NCBI GenBank assembly: GCA_028291615.1
Contig: JAQGHM010000104.1
Span: forward strand, 1-64,000
DNA from: Phycisphaerales bacterium
GTDB lineage: Bacteria > Planctomycetota > Phycisphaerae > Tepidisphaerales > Tepidisphaeraceae
Length of the DNA: 64,000 nt
Reading direction: 5' to 3'
The notes beneath the pieces were generated by a model. It had not been told where the DNA came from, did not search any database, and was given only the letters and a program-made list of their open reading frames with translations. A program made the position numbers and the translations under genes. Numbering within the stretch: position 1 is the stretch's first letter; the number at the start of each line of letters is the position of its first letter. Positions 24,768 through 34,122 of this stretch are shown here, piece after piece.

Positions 24768-25124
24768 GGAACTTCCCTCCTTTTTTCTCTGCGATCTGCT
24801 TGAGAATTTCGAGCGGATCGACTTGTGTATGGTACCGAACATTGCCCTAAATAGCAAGATGGTTGTGATATCTTTTTTGCTACATCGGTCGGGGAAGAGG
24901 AGGACGCTGCGCGGCGGAAAGGGAGAATTCCGCTCGCTGAAGCGAGCCCTACTTGGAGGGAAATCGTACCCGTCCCGATTTGCTTCGATTTTCGGTTTCG
25001 GGCGTGTGTCGGTGTACCGCCGCTTGGGTGGTGCGTTTACTTTTTCAGTGCGTCATCGGTAGCGCGCGGATTGTTATCGATGTGGCGCTTGATCGACATG
25101 TCCGCGTGGCGAAGGGAACTTTTC
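24768..25124. other. 357-bp intergenic region between the HTH/GH3 and EF-hand genes
   Basis: It holds the ribosome site AAGGAGGG (24782-24775, minus) for the start at 24767, a weak promoter-like pair TTGCTA/TACCAT with 17 bp spacing on the minus strand near 24857-24829, and the palindrome GCTCGC-TGAA-GCGAGC (24932-24947). No other gene is seen. Confidence 0.5.
24932..24947. repeat. intergenic palindrome GCTCGC-TGAA-GCGAGC
   Basis: Perfect 6-bp arms with a 4-base loop, followed by CCTAC. It has the look of a REP-type element; no second copy was noticed. Confidence 0.4.
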
Positions 25125-25718
25125 ATGAAGCGCATTACGTTTTGCACGTTGCTGGTCATTTCGTGTGGGTTGCTGTCGGGTCCGGCTTGGTCGGATCAGC
25201 CTAAGCCGCCACAGGATGGCCAGGGGGCGCGGCCGCGCGATGGCGATCGTCCTCGCGAAGGAGTGGCTCGGGATGGTGACCGGCCGCGTGAGGGCGCGCG
25301 GCCACGGGATGGGGCGGGACCGGGGGGTGAGGGTCGGCCGGGCGCGGGAAACGATGCGGTTCGTCGACCGATTCCGCCGCTATTTTTGGCGCTGGATACG
25401 GATGGTGATAGGGAGCTCTCGGCGGCGGAGATCGCTAATGCCGCGAAGTCGTTGAGGAAGTTGGATCGGAACGGGGATGGGAAGATTACTGCTGATGAAT
25501 TGCGACCGCCGCGGCCCGAGGGAGGCAACCCGCCGCCGGGCGATCGTCCGCGCGGTGAGGGGGATCGTCCACGGCCTGAGGGCGACCGTCCCGGGGCGGG
25601 TGGTCCTCCGGATGCCAATCTTCCGCCGCGCGAGGGCGGGACGCCGCGCGCGGGTGAAGGGGATCGGCCGCGCGGGGAGCGCGATTATCCGCGCTCGCGA
25701 CCTGCGCCAGAGCAATAA
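25125..25718 (+). CDS. secreted EF-hand calcium-binding protein
   Basis: 197 residues. A signal peptide (MKRITFCTLLVISCGLLSGPAWS) precedes an Arg/Pro/Gly/Asp-rich low-complexity region with repeats of GDRPREG type. Two EF-hand loops follow (DTDGDRELSAAE and DRNGDGKITADE), then another RP/G-rich tail. It probably binds calcium in the periplasm or outside. ATG 25125 is chosen for the signal peptide; the frame is open a little upstream. The EF-hand segment is nearly repeated at the C-terminus of the next gene's product, 32 bp downstream. Confidence 0.78.
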   Translation: MKRITFCTLLVISCGLLSGPAWSDQPKPPQDGQGARPRDGDRPREGVARDGDRPREGARPRDGAGPGGEGRPGAGNDAVRRPIPPLFLALDTDGDRELSAAEIANAAKSLRKLDRNGDGKITADELRPPRPEGGNPPPGDRPRGEGDRPRPEGDRPGAGGPPDANLPPREGGTPRAGEGDRPRGERDYPRSRPAPEQ

Positions 25719-25750
25719 CGCTGGTCGGTCAGTTCATTCAGGAGAACCTC

Positions 25751-26839
25751 ATGCGTCACCGCATTCTTACGGGCGTCGCGGGTGTCGTTGTCACGACCAT
25801 TACGGCATTCGCGGCCGATGTCGCGTCGAAGGGCGTCAAGCCTGCGTTTGCCGGCGAGGTGAGCATCAGCGTTGACGGCGACGTGCGCGTCATTCGGTCG
25901 AATGGGATTCCGGCGCATGAGACGGGGCAGTTTCCTAATCGGGGGAATCCGAACACGATCGCGCCGCAGCGATATGAGTTTCGCGTGCCGGCTGAGCCGA
26001 AGGCAGCGGAGCGGACTACGCCGCTGCGGATGCAGCCGTTTGGGGTGGCGGTGAACGGCGTGGTGTTCGATCCGGGTGCGGCGGAGTGGTGGAATCGGGA
26101 TCGCAGTTCGGGGTGGCAGTATGAGCCGCTGGCGGGTGGGAGGATGCTGGGGGTGGATCAGAGTCATGCGCATGTGCAGCCGAACGGTGCCTATCACTAT
26201 CACGGGATTCCGGTGGGGCTCGTTTTTGCGTTGACGGATGGGAAGGAGCGGATGGCGCTGGTGGGGTGGGCGGCGGATGGATTTCCGATTTATAACCCGG
26301 TGGGGTACAGCGATCCCAAGGATGCGACGAGCGCGGTGAAGGGCTTGAAGTCTGGGTATCGGGTGAAGAAGGGGACGCGGCCTGGCGGGCCGGGCGGGGC
26401 TTATGACGGGACGTTTGTGGCGGATTATGAGTATGTCGTGGGGGCGGGGGACCTCGATGAGTGCAACGGGGTGGTGGGGGTGACGCCTGAGTATCCGAAG
26501 GGGATTTATCATTACGTGTTGACGGAGGAGTTTCCGTTCGTGCCTCGGATGTATCGTGGGACGCCGGATGGGAGTTTTAGTACGCATGGGCCGCCGGGTG
26601 GTGGACCCGGTGGTGGTGGGCCTGGGGGTGGCGGGCCGGGGCAGCGGCCTGTGCCGGCGATTATTCGCGCGCTGGATCTGGATGGGGATGGTATCTTGAG
26701 CGCAGAGGAGATTGCGAATGCGCCGGCGGCGTTGAAGAAGCTGGATCGGAATGGGGATGGGCGGTTGACGGCGGATGAGTATTTGGGCGCGCGGCCTGGT
26801 GGTGGGGGACCGCGGGGCGGCGGAGGTCCGGCGCAGTAA
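25751..26839 (+). CDS. YHYH-domain secreted protein with C-terminal EF hands
   Basis: 362 residues with a signal peptide. The YHYH domain is marked by GAYHYHGIP, by the HAHVQPNG stretch before it, and by YPKGIYHYVLTEEFPFVPR near its end. After a Gly/Pro-rich linker comes an EF-hand pair (DLDGDGILSAEE, DRNGDGRLTADE). The function of YHYH proteins is not established; the histidine clusters suggest metal binding. The three consecutive genes 25125-29372 share low-complexity Gly/Pro/Arg linkers and probably form an operon. Confidence 0.82.
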   Translation: MRHRILTGVAGVVVTTITAFAADVASKGVKPAFAGEVSISVDGDVRVIRSNGIPAHETGQFPNRGNPNTIAPQRYEFRVPAEPKAAERTTPLRMQPFGVAVNGVVFDPGAAEWWNRDRSSGWQYEPLAGGRMLGVDQSHAHVQPNGAYHYHGIPVGLVFALTDGKERMALVGWAADGFPIYNPVGYSDPKDATSAVKGLKSGYRVKKGTRPGGPGGAYDGTFVADYEYVVGAGDLDECNGVVGVTPEYPKGIYHYVLTEEFPFVPRMYRGTPDGSFSTHGPPGGGPGGGGPGGGGPGQRPVPAIIRALDLDGDGILSAEEIANAPAALKKLDRNGDGRLTADEYLGARPGGGGPRGGGGPAQ

Positions 26840-26870
26840 CGGTTCGATGGTGGCGCGAATCTGCCTTTGG

Positions 26871-26899
26871 ACACGGCCCGCAAGCGGGCCGGCTAAACG
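26871..26899. repeat. palindromic intergenic element, GGCCCGC-AA-GCGGGCC
   Basis: Arms 26875-26881 and 26884-26890 pair perfectly over seven bases with loop AA, followed by GGCTAAACG. A shorter relative (GCCGC-AA-GCGGC, then GGGCTA) lies at 55974-55990. Both lie outside genes. Confidence 0.55.
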
Positions 26900-26924
26900 T
26901 GGATCTTCGAACATAGAGCAGTAC

Positions 26925-29372
26925 ATGGCGAGACTTACCTGGACGGCGGCGGTTGCGATTGTTTTGTTGGGGCAGGCGTCTGGGGTGATGGGGCAGGAGC
27001 GGCGGCGGCCGATGCGGCCGGAGCAGCCGGTGGAGGAGCGGCGGGCGGCGAGTGCGCCGGCTACGGCGGGGGAGGTGGAGGGGGCGATTGCGCGGGCGAA
27101 GCAGTTTTTGTATGCGCAACAGCGGAATGGGAACTGGGAGGAGTCGCCTCGGAAGCAGATGGATGACCGGGGGCGGGAGGGGCCGATGGGCGGGCGGGGG
27201 CGCGATCCGGTGACGGGGTCGCAGTGGGGCGGGCTGACTTCGATCGCTACGTTTGCGCTGTTGGCGGCGGGGGAGAACGATCAGGATGAGCGGCTGGTGA
27301 AGGCGCTGACGTTTTTGAAGAACGGGGATATCACGGGGACTTATGCGCTAGGGTTGCACGCGCAGGTGTGGAACGTGCTGCCGGCGGCTAAGCAGAAGGA
27401 ATACAAGATCAGCATGCGGAAGGACGGGGCGCTGCTGCAGAAGGGATTGCGGGGCAGTGGTGACGCCAAGGGGCTTTACCATTACACGCTGGACGACGGC
27501 GGGTGGGACAATAGCTGCGCACAGTTCGGGGTGCTGGGGATGTGGGCGTGCGCGCAGATGGGATATGAGACGCCGACGCGGTATTGGAAGGAAGTGGAGG
27601 AGGCGTGGATCCGGCATCAGGATCAAGGGGGCGGGTGGCGGTACATGAGCGTCGCGGGTATGGCGGGCGGGCCTCCGGGCCGCGGACCGGCGGGTGGTGG
27701 GCCTCCCGGGGGCGGCGGATTTGGGCGCGGGATGAATTTCGATCAGGTCACGTTGTCGATGACGGCGGCGGGGGTGGCGACCCTGTTCATCACGCAGGAT
27801 TATCTGCACAGCGACGCGGGCGTCGCGTGCAAGGGAAACTATCGCAACCCGGCGATCGATTCGGGGATGAAGTGGGTGGGCGATCACTTCGACGAGCTGC
27901 TGACGGATCGGCATTATTTCTACACGTTGTTCGGGATCTCGCGGATCGGGCTGGCGAGCGGGTACAAGTACCTGGGCGCGCACGACTGGTACAAGGAGGG
28001 GGCGGCGCAGCTCGTTGAGTATCAGCGGGCGGACGGGTCGTGGGGGGAATCGCCGGTTTCGGATACGGCGTTCGCGCTGCTGTTTTTGGTGCGCGGGCGG
28101 GCGCCGGTGGTGATGAACAAGCTGGAGTATTCTCTCGATCAACACGGGGATACGCTCAAGGCGGGGAACTGGAACCAGCGGCCTCGGGATGCGGCGAGCG
28201 TGACGAACTGGTTGTCGCGGGCGCTGGAGCGGAACCTGAACTGGCAGGTAGTGAATTTGTCGGGAGCGGCAGACGCGGCGGCGGAGCTGCACGATTCGCC
28301 GATCTTGTATCTGGCGGGGAACCAGACGCTGAGCTTCAGCGAGGCGGAGGAACGGCGGCTGCGGGAGTTTGTGGAAGAGGGCGGATTGATTTTGGGAAAC
28401 GCGGATTGCGCGAGCAAGGCGTTTGGCGATTCGTTCAAATTGCTGGGGCGGAAGCTTTTTGGGCGGTATGAGTTTCGCGATTTGCCGGCGGGCCATGTGA
28501 TCTACAGTGAGTTTGCGCAGCCGGTGGCGGGGAAAGCGCCGGTGCAGTTGCAGGGGCTTAGCAACGGGTGCCGGGAGTTGATGATCCTGATCCCCAATGC
28601 CGATCCAGCTCGGCTTTGGCAGCAGCGGGCGTACGCAGGGCGGGAAGAGCTGCACCAGGTGCTGGCGAACATTTATTTATACGCGGTGGATAAGGCGAAC
28701 GCGCGGTTCAAGGGGGAGAGTTACGTCGTCAAGGCGGATGCGAAGATCGTGACGAAGCGGACGGTGCGCGTGGCGCGAATTGAGTGCGGCGATAACTGGA
28801 ATCCGGAGCCGGGCGGTTGGCGGCGGCTGGGGGCGGTGATGCACAACCGGGATGGGACGGAGCTGGTCGTGGAGGCGGTGCCTCTCGAGAAGGATCGGTT
28901 GAATGGGTTTGCGGTGGCGCATTGGACGGGGACTACGGCGGTGCGGTTGAAAGAGGGACAGCGGAGCGAGTTGAAGCGGTTTGTGGAAGCGGGCGGGACG
29001 CTGGTGATCGATGCGGCGGGCGGGGCGAGTGAGTTTGCGGATTCGGTGGAGGATGAGTTGCGGGTGATGTTTGGCGAGGCGGCGAAATCGGTGCGGGAGC
29101 CGCTAGGCGTGGATAGTGCGATTTATTCTGCGGCGGGGGAGCGGGTGGCGGAGGTGGGGTATCGGCGGCATGCGCGCAAGACGTTCATCGGTCAGTTGAA
29201 GACGCCTCGGTTGCGGGGGATTGAGGTTGGGGGACGGGTGGCGGTGATTTTCAGTCCGGAGGATTTGAGCGTGGGGCTGGTGGGGGAGGCGGTGGATGGG
29301 ATTTACGGGTATGAGCCGGAATCGGCGGTGAATTTGATGCGGTGCGTGGTGGGGTATGCGGGGAAAAAGTGA
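26925..29372 (+). CDS. DUF4159 protein with terpene-cyclase-like repeats
   Basis: 815 residues. A signal peptide (MARLTWTAAVAIVLLGQASGVMG) is followed by about 400 residues of alpha/alpha-barrel repeats as in squalene cyclases and prenyltransferases (GNWEESP, GGWDNSCAQFGVLG, GGGWRYMS, DGSWGESPVSDTAFALLFL). The C-terminal DUF4159 (LARLNWQVVNLSG-like ELHDSPILYLAGNQTLSFSEAEERRLREFVEEGGLILGNADC) is GATase-like. The protein is typical of planctomycetes. Function is unknown; the GxW repeats lack a clear DDTAD-type catalytic motif. ATG 26925 is chosen for the signal peptide. Confidence 0.8.
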   Translation: MARLTWTAAVAIVLLGQASGVMGQERRRPMRPEQPVEERRAASAPATAGEVEGAIARAKQFLYAQQRNGNWEESPRKQMDDRGREGPMGGRGRDPVTGSQWGGLTSIATFALLAAGENDQDERLVKALTFLKNGDITGTYALGLHAQVWNVLPAAKQKEYKISMRKDGALLQKGLRGSGDAKGLYHYTLDDGGWDNSCAQFGVLGMWACAQMGYETPTRYWKEVEEAWIRHQDQGGGWRYMSVAGMAGGPPGRGPAGGGPPGGGGFGRGMNFDQVTLSMTAAGVATLFITQDYLHSDAGVACKGNYRNPAIDSGMKWVGDHFDELLTDRHYFYTLFGISRIGLASGYKYLGAHDWYKEGAAQLVEYQRADGSWGESPVSDTAFALLFLVRGRAPVVMNKLEYSLDQHGDTLKAGNWNQRPRDAASVTNWLSRALERNLNWQVVNLSGAADAAAELHDSPILYLAGNQTLSFSEAEERRLREFVEEGGLILGNADCASKAFGDSFKLLGRKLFGRYEFRDLPAGHVIYSEFAQPVAGKAPVQLQGLSNGCRELMILIPNADPARLWQQRAYAGREELHQVLANIYLYAVDKANARFKGESYVVKADAKIVTKRTVRVARIECGDNWNPEPGGWRRLGAVMHNRDGTELVVEAVPLEKDRLNGFAVAHWTGTTAVRLKEGQRSELKRFVEAGGTLVIDAAGGASEFADSVEDELRVMFGEAAKSVREPLGVDSAIYSAAGERVAEVGYRRHARKTFIGQLKTPRLRGIEVGGRVAVIFSPEDLSVGLVGEAVDGIYGYEPESAVNLMRCVVGYAGKK

Positions 29373-29388
29373 GGACCGCCTGGCATAT

Positions 29389-29407
29389 CAAGGGCGTCTC
29401 GCCCGTG
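29389..29407 (-). repeat. CACGGGCG palindrome, minus-oriented copy
   Basis: On the minus strand CACGGGCG-AGA-CGCCCTTG then ATA. One arm base differs from the perfect copies. It lies in the 117-bp gap between converging genes, 57 bp from the plus-oriented copy. Confidence 0.6.
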
Positions 29408-29464
29408 CATGATGCGCTGGAAGATTGCGCTGATTGCGGTGCTTGGAAGGAACGGCGCATTTCG

Positions 29465-29483
29465 CACGGGCGGGACGCCCGTG
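29465..29483 (+). repeat. CACGGGCG palindrome, perfect copy
   Basis: CACGGGCG-GGA-CGCCCGTG followed by ATACG. The 8-bp arms are perfect. The stop of the converging PSD1 gene lies 7 bp away, so it may serve as a bidirectional terminator or RNA-stabilising hairpin. Confidence 0.65.
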
Positions 29484-29489
29484 ATACGA

Positions 29490-32400
29490 CTAGTTCACGT
29501 AGGCGATTTCGTTGGTGAACAGTAGGGCCTGGGCGTATTCTTCCCAGACGGTGAGGGGGCGACGTTCTACGAATTCGCCTTCGTTTTGGATGGTTTGTTT
29601 GCCGCCGCGCTTGCCTTGGGGCTTGGGTTGCGGCTTGTTTAGTTTGCGCTGCATTTGCTTTTCGGCGGGGGTGGCGGGGCCGGTGCGGGCGCTGGCGAGT
29701 TGGGGGTTGGCTGTGACTTTGGCGTTGTAGAACTCGGCGGCGTAGCGGACCTCTTCGGGGCGGGGGGCGCGCTGGAAGAGGACCTGGTAGATGGCGCGGA
29801 CTCGGCCGGCGTCATCCGTCGCGGCGAGGAATTCGGGGCGCGAGGTGACTTTTCTGGCGACGTCCACGCTCATGGGGCTGTTCATGAAGAAGAGGGCTTG
29901 CTGGGGGACGATGGTCGTCGTGCGCTTGCTGTTGGCCATGTCGGGGTCGGCGAAGTCGAACTGCTGCATGAGCTCGGGGACGTTGCCGCGATCGATGTAG
30001 CCGTAGACGCTGCGGCGATTGCTGTAGGGTTCGTCGGTGAGGTTGACGGGCTTGCCGCCGATGGCGGGGTCGAGCTTGCCGGTGAACTGGAGCATGGTGT
30101 CGCGGATGGCTTCGAAATCCAGGCGGCGGAGGTTGGCGCGCCAGAGGAGGCGGTTGCCGGGATCTTTCAGGGCGAAGGCGGGGTTGGTGTCGCTGCTCTG
30201 CTGATATGCGGCGGAGAGCATAATCAGCTTGTGGATCTTCTTGATCGACCAGCCTTCGTTCATGAAGCGGGAGGCGAGGTAGTCGATCAGCTCGGGGTGG
30301 CTGGGGGGTTCGGATTGCACGCCCATGTCGTCGGCGGTGCGGACGAAGCCTTCGCCGAAGTGGTGCATCCAGATGCGGTTGATCATGACGCGGGCGGTGA
30401 GGGGGTTGTCCTTGGAGGCGATGGCGTTGGCGAGGTCGAGGCGACCGCTACCGCCTTTGAAGGGTTGGCGGTTGGGGCCGGCGAGGATTTCGAGGAACCG
30501 GTGGGGGACGATGGGGCCGCGGTTCTGGGCTTCGCCGCGGATGAAGATCGGAGAGTTTCGCGAGGGGCCGTCGGTGACGACCATGGCGCGAGCGGGTGCG
30601 CCGGGGTGGGTGAGCTGGAGTTCGTTGATGTCGGCGAAGAGGAAGCGCTGGTAAGCGTTGTTGTTCTGCTGGGGGAGGAGGGCGGCGGCGGTTTTCAGGC
30701 GCTCGCTGTCGAGGAGGGGCGCGGGGATGGCTTCGGCGGGGCAGTTGATCAGCTCGACGAGGTTGGGATCGAAGCCTTCGATCTTCTCGGTTGTGGCGGT
30801 GCGGCAGGCGCGTTGGTATTCCCTGGCTTTGGGCTCGATGCTGGCGAAGAGCTTGCCGTATATTTCGGCGACGTCCTGCATTGAGTGGAGGGAATCGGGG
30901 GAGACGTCTTTGAAGGCGGCGACGACGAGGGGGTTGATCGGACGGCGGATGATCTTGCCAGTCGCGATCTGATCTAGGACGGATTTTGCCTGCTCGGCGA
31001 ACTTGCCGTCGGGCAGCTCGTTGAAGCGCATCAGGGGGCCGAAGAGGTTGTCTTCCTTGCGGACGATGCGGAGGTTTTGATAGAGGTCGCGATCGAGCTT
31101 GCTGGAGGCGATCAGCTCGTTGCGCTTCTTGATGGCTTCGGTGTTGTTCTTGCGGTAGTAGAGGGAGGTGAGGAGATAGGTGCTGGCCTTGGCGCGGAAC
31201 TCGGCGGACTTGGTCTCCACGTAGTTGCAGTAGATGTCGCGGTTTTTTTGTTCGAGCTGGGTGAGCTTTTGGAGGAAGTCCGAGTATGCCGCGGGGGGCT
31301 GGCCGATCATGGGCTTGTCGGCGGGTTCGACGGTGCTGGCAAAGATGCCGTGGAGGGAGTAGTAGTCGGCGGTGGGGATGGGGTCGAACTTGTGGTCGTG
31401 GCAGCGGGCGCAGGCGACGGTGAGCGCCATGGTGGACTTGCCGAGGGCATCGATGCGCTCGTCGATGGTGTCGTTGGGATTGGGGAAGCGCTTGCCGACG
31501 GTCATGAAGCCGAGGGCGGCGAGGCGGGCGGGGTCTTTATCGACACCGGGGAGTTGGTCGGCGGCGATCTGTTCCTTGAGGAACTGGTCGTAGGGCTTGT
31601 CCTGGTTGAAGGATTGGATGACGTAATCACGGTAGGTCCAGGCGTGGGCGTAGCGGTAGTCTTCCTTGCTGTTGTTCTTCTCGTTGCCGCTGGTGTCGCT
31701 GTAGCGGGCGCTGTCGAGCCAGTAGCGGCCCCAGCGCTCGCCGTAGTGGGGGGAGGCTAGGAGGCGGTCGATGACTTTTTCGAAGGCGGTGGGGGAGAGG
31801 TCCTGGACGAAAGCACGGAGTTCTTCGGGGGTGGGGGCGAGGCCGATGAGGTCGAAGGTGGCGCGGCGGAGGAGCGCCTCTTTGTTGGCTTGGGGCGAGG
31901 GCTTCATGCCGGATTCTTCGAGCTTGGCGAGAACGAAGGCGTCAACCGGGGTGCGCGCCCAGGCTTTGTTTTGTACGGCGGGGACTTCAGGATTTTTGAC
32001 AGGTTGATAGGCCCAGTGAGCGCGGGCCTTGTCGGTAAGCCCGGTCAACTTCGGCCCTCCAGCCGAAGTGATCCGGGGGTCCGGGGCGCCCATCTTGACC
32101 CACGCTGTGAGGTCGGCGATTTCCTTTTCTCCGAGTTTTTCGCCCTTGGGGGGCATCTGGAGATCGGCATCGGCGTAACTGACGGCGGTGATCAATTTGC
32201 TCTTGGCGGGGTCGCCGGGAACGAAGATGGAGCCGTTGTCGCCGCCCTTCAAAAGCCCTTCGCGCGTGTCCAGAGTCAGCCCTCCCTTGGCCTTACCCTG
32301 TTCGGCGCTGTGGCATTTGTAGCAATTGGCGGTGAGAAGCGGACGAATTTTGCCTTCGAAGAATTGGGTTTGTTCTGTGGTGAGCTGTGGCGCGGCGGCG

Positions 32401-32516
32401 GCAACCGCGAGCGCAGGCGCTTCGGGGGCCTTGGTCGGGGTGACCGGCGCGGCGGCCCAGTTGATTCCGCAGGCGGCGGCGATGATCGCGGCGGTGGCAA
32501 GGAAGCGGTTATTCAT
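29490..32516 (-). CDS. cytochrome-bearing DUF1549/DUF1553 (PSD1) protein
   Basis: 1008 residues. A signal peptide is followed by a planctomycete cytochrome c domain with haem motif CYKCH (residues 65-69) and a methionine candidate in LQMPPKGEKL. DUF1549 spans roughly residues 190-400, with a second CxxCH (CARCHDHKFDPI), and DUF1553 fills the C-terminal 270 residues. Such proteins are abundant in planctomycetes and proposed to act in envelope redox or polysaccharide breakdown; the reaction is unknown. It lies 36 nt downstream of its DUF1501 partner. Confidence 0.9.
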   Translation of the reverse strand: MNNRFLATAAIIAAACGINWAAAPVTPTKAPEAPALAVAAAAPQLTTEQTQFFEGKIRPLLTANCYKCHSAEQGKAKGGLTLDTREGLLKGGDNGSIFVPGDPAKSKLITAVSYADADLQMPPKGEKLGEKEIADLTAWVKMGAPDPRITSAGGPKLTGLTDKARAHWAYQPVKNPEVPAVQNKAWARTPVDAFVLAKLEESGMKPSPQANKEALLRRATFDLIGLAPTPEELRAFVQDLSPTAFEKVIDRLLASPHYGERWGRYWLDSARYSDTSGNEKNNSKEDYRYAHAWTYRDYVIQSFNQDKPYDQFLKEQIAADQLPGVDKDPARLAALGFMTVGKRFPNPNDTIDERIDALGKSTMALTVACARCHDHKFDPIPTADYYSLHGIFASTVEPADKPMIGQPPAAYSDFLQKLTQLEQKNRDIYCNYVETKSAEFRAKASTYLLTSLYYRKNNTEAIKKRNELIASSKLDRDLYQNLRIVRKEDNLFGPLMRFNELPDGKFAEQAKSVLDQIATGKIIRRPINPLVVAAFKDVSPDSLHSMQDVAEIYGKLFASIEPKAREYQRACRTATTEKIEGFDPNLVELINCPAEAIPAPLLDSERLKTAAALLPQQNNNAYQRFLFADINELQLTHPGAPARAMVVTDGPSRNSPIFIRGEAQNRGPIVPHRFLEILAGPNRQPFKGGSGRLDLANAIASKDNPLTARVMINRIWMHHFGEGFVRTADDMGVQSEPPSHPELIDYLASRFMNEGWSIKKIHKLIMLSAAYQQSSDTNPAFALKDPGNRLLWRANLRRLDFEAIRDTMLQFTGKLDPAIGGKPVNLTDEPYSNRRSVYGYIDRGNVPELMQQFDFADPDMANSKRTTTIVPQQALFFMNSPMSVDVARKVTSRPEFLAATDDAGRVRAIYQVLFQRAPRPEEVRYAAEFYNAKVTANPQLASARTGPATPAEKQMQRKLNKPQPKPQGKRGGKQTIQNEGEFVERRPLTVWEEYAQALLFTNEIAYVN

Positions 32517-32552
32517 GGCGGGTCGTTCCGTCGAAGATCAGTGGAGCAGTGT

Positions 32553-33974
32553 TCAGGCGATCACGTCACGGACTACGTTTCCGAAGTTGTCGGTGAGGCG
32601 GAAGTCGCGGCCGTTGTAGCGGTAGGTGAGCTTGGTGTGGTCGAAGCCCATGAGCTGCATGATGGTGGCGTGAAGGTCGTGGACGTGGACCTTGTTTTCG
32701 GCGGCGCGGGCGCCGAACTCGTCGGTTGCGCCGTAGGTGGTGCCGCCCTTGACGCCGCCACCGGCCATCCAGGTGCAGAAGCCGCGGCCGTTGTGGTCGC
32801 GGCCGGGATTGGCGTTGCCGCCGCGGTCGCGGGTGACGGTGCGGCCGAACTCACCGCCCCAGATGACGAGGGTGTCGTCGAGGAGGCCGCGCTTCTTGAG
32901 GTCCTTGATGAGGGCGGCGGCGGGTTGGTCGATCTCGGTGGACTTTTTACGGAGGCTGGTTTCGAGATTCGCATGGTGATCCCAGCCGCCGGCGAAGACC
33001 TGCACGAATCGGACGCCGCGCTCGACGAGGCGGCGGGCGACGAGGAGTTTTGCGCCGAACTCGCTGGAGCCGTAGGCCTCGCGGATTTCGGGTGATTCTT
33101 TGTTGATGTCGAAGGCGTCGGTGGCTTCGGTCTGCATGCGGAAGGCCATCTCGAACGATTCGATGCGGGCTTCGAGCTGCTCTTCCTTGTGGAGCTTCTC
33201 GGCGTGCATGGTGTTGAGGCGGCGGGCGAGATCGAGCTGGCGGCGCTGATCTTCGGACGGGGTAAACGAGTTGTGGATGTTCAGCAGCACCTGGTTGAGC
33301 GGGAGCTTGGTGCTGTAGTTGACGTTGACGCCCTGGTAGAGGCTGGGGAGGAAGGAGGCTTGGCGGTACTCGGGCTTGCCGCCGAGTGAGATGAAGCCGG
33401 GCATGTTCTGGTTTTCGGTGCCGAGGCCGTAGACGAGCCAGGAGCCGAGGCTGGGCTTGGGGATCTGGAGCGAGCCGGTGTGCATGAACTTGGAGGCGGG
33501 CTCGTGAGCGGGGACATCGGTCCACATGGAGCGGATGACGCACATGTCGTCGATGCAGGTGCCGAGCTGGGGGAACAGCTCGCTGACCTCTACGCCGGAG
33601 TTGCCCATCTTTTTGAATTCGAAGGGGGAGGGGTAGGCGAGGCCGTTGAGCCCGGGGAGGGTTTGGTCGGCGTACTTGGAGAGGGCTGGTTTGGGATCCC
33701 AGGTATCGACGTGGGAGGGGCCACCACCGGCGAAGATGTGGATGACGTGCTTGGCTTTGGTCTTGAACTGGGGTTGCTTGGGGGCGAGGGGCGAGCGGAT
33801 GGGGATGGCTGCGGCGGAGGCTTTACTGGCGGTCATGCTTTCGCCCAGAAGCATCGCCAGGGAGAGCGCGCCCATGCCCATGCCGGTGCGCTGCAGGGCT
33901 TCGCGGCGAGTCATGAAGGCGTCTTCGGGACGGAGGGTGTGTTCGGCCGGATCGTAGTTGGGGAGCTTTTGCAT
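32553..33974 (-). CDS. DUF1501 sulfatase-like exported protein
   Basis: 473 residues. A twin-arginine-like leader (MTRREALQRTGMGMGALSLAMLL, from residue 21) precedes the DUF1501 domain: HVIHIFAGGGPSHVDTWDPKP, DTLVIWGGEFGRT, and GRDHNGRGFCTWMAGGGVKGG near the end. The fold is related to alkaline phosphatase and sulfatases. It is first in the two-gene unit with the PSD1 protein, as is usual for the pair. The annotated start gives a 20-residue extension before the Tat motif; a start at residue 21 is possible. Confidence 0.88.
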   Translation of the reverse strand: MQKLPNYDPAEHTLRPEDAFMTRREALQRTGMGMGALSLAMLLGESMTASKASAAAIPIRSPLAPKQPQFKTKAKHVIHIFAGGGPSHVDTWDPKPALSKYADQTLPGLNGLAYPSPFEFKKMGNSGVEVSELFPQLGTCIDDMCVIRSMWTDVPAHEPASKFMHTGSLQIPKPSLGSWLVYGLGTENQNMPGFISLGGKPEYRQASFLPSLYQGVNVNYSTKLPLNQVLLNIHNSFTPSEDQRRQLDLARRLNTMHAEKLHKEEQLEARIESFEMAFRMQTEATDAFDINKESPEIREAYGSSEFGAKLLVARRLVERGVRFVQVFAGGWDHHANLETSLRKKSTEIDQPAAALIKDLKKRGLLDDTLVIWGGEFGRTVTRDRGGNANPGRDHNGRGFCTWMAGGGVKGGTTYGATDEFGARAAENKVHVHDLHATIMQLMGFDHTKLTYRYNGRDFRLTDNFGNVVRDVIA

Positions 33975-34122
33975 GGCGGAGGTCCTTTTTGAAACGGAGC
34001 GAACCGTTGTCAGGAGCTTAGAGGGCAGTGGCGGTTACGACAATAATACCGATGGGTGATACGGGCGTTGGACATTCACCGACGTCTGCGACGCCGTTTT
34101 TGTTCATTTATCTCAATTTCGC

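Noticed and set aside
29655-33095. Long plus-strand frames opposite the PSD1 and DUF1501 genes
   Set aside because: They are antisense shadows of high-GC genes; the minus-strand products are clear family members.
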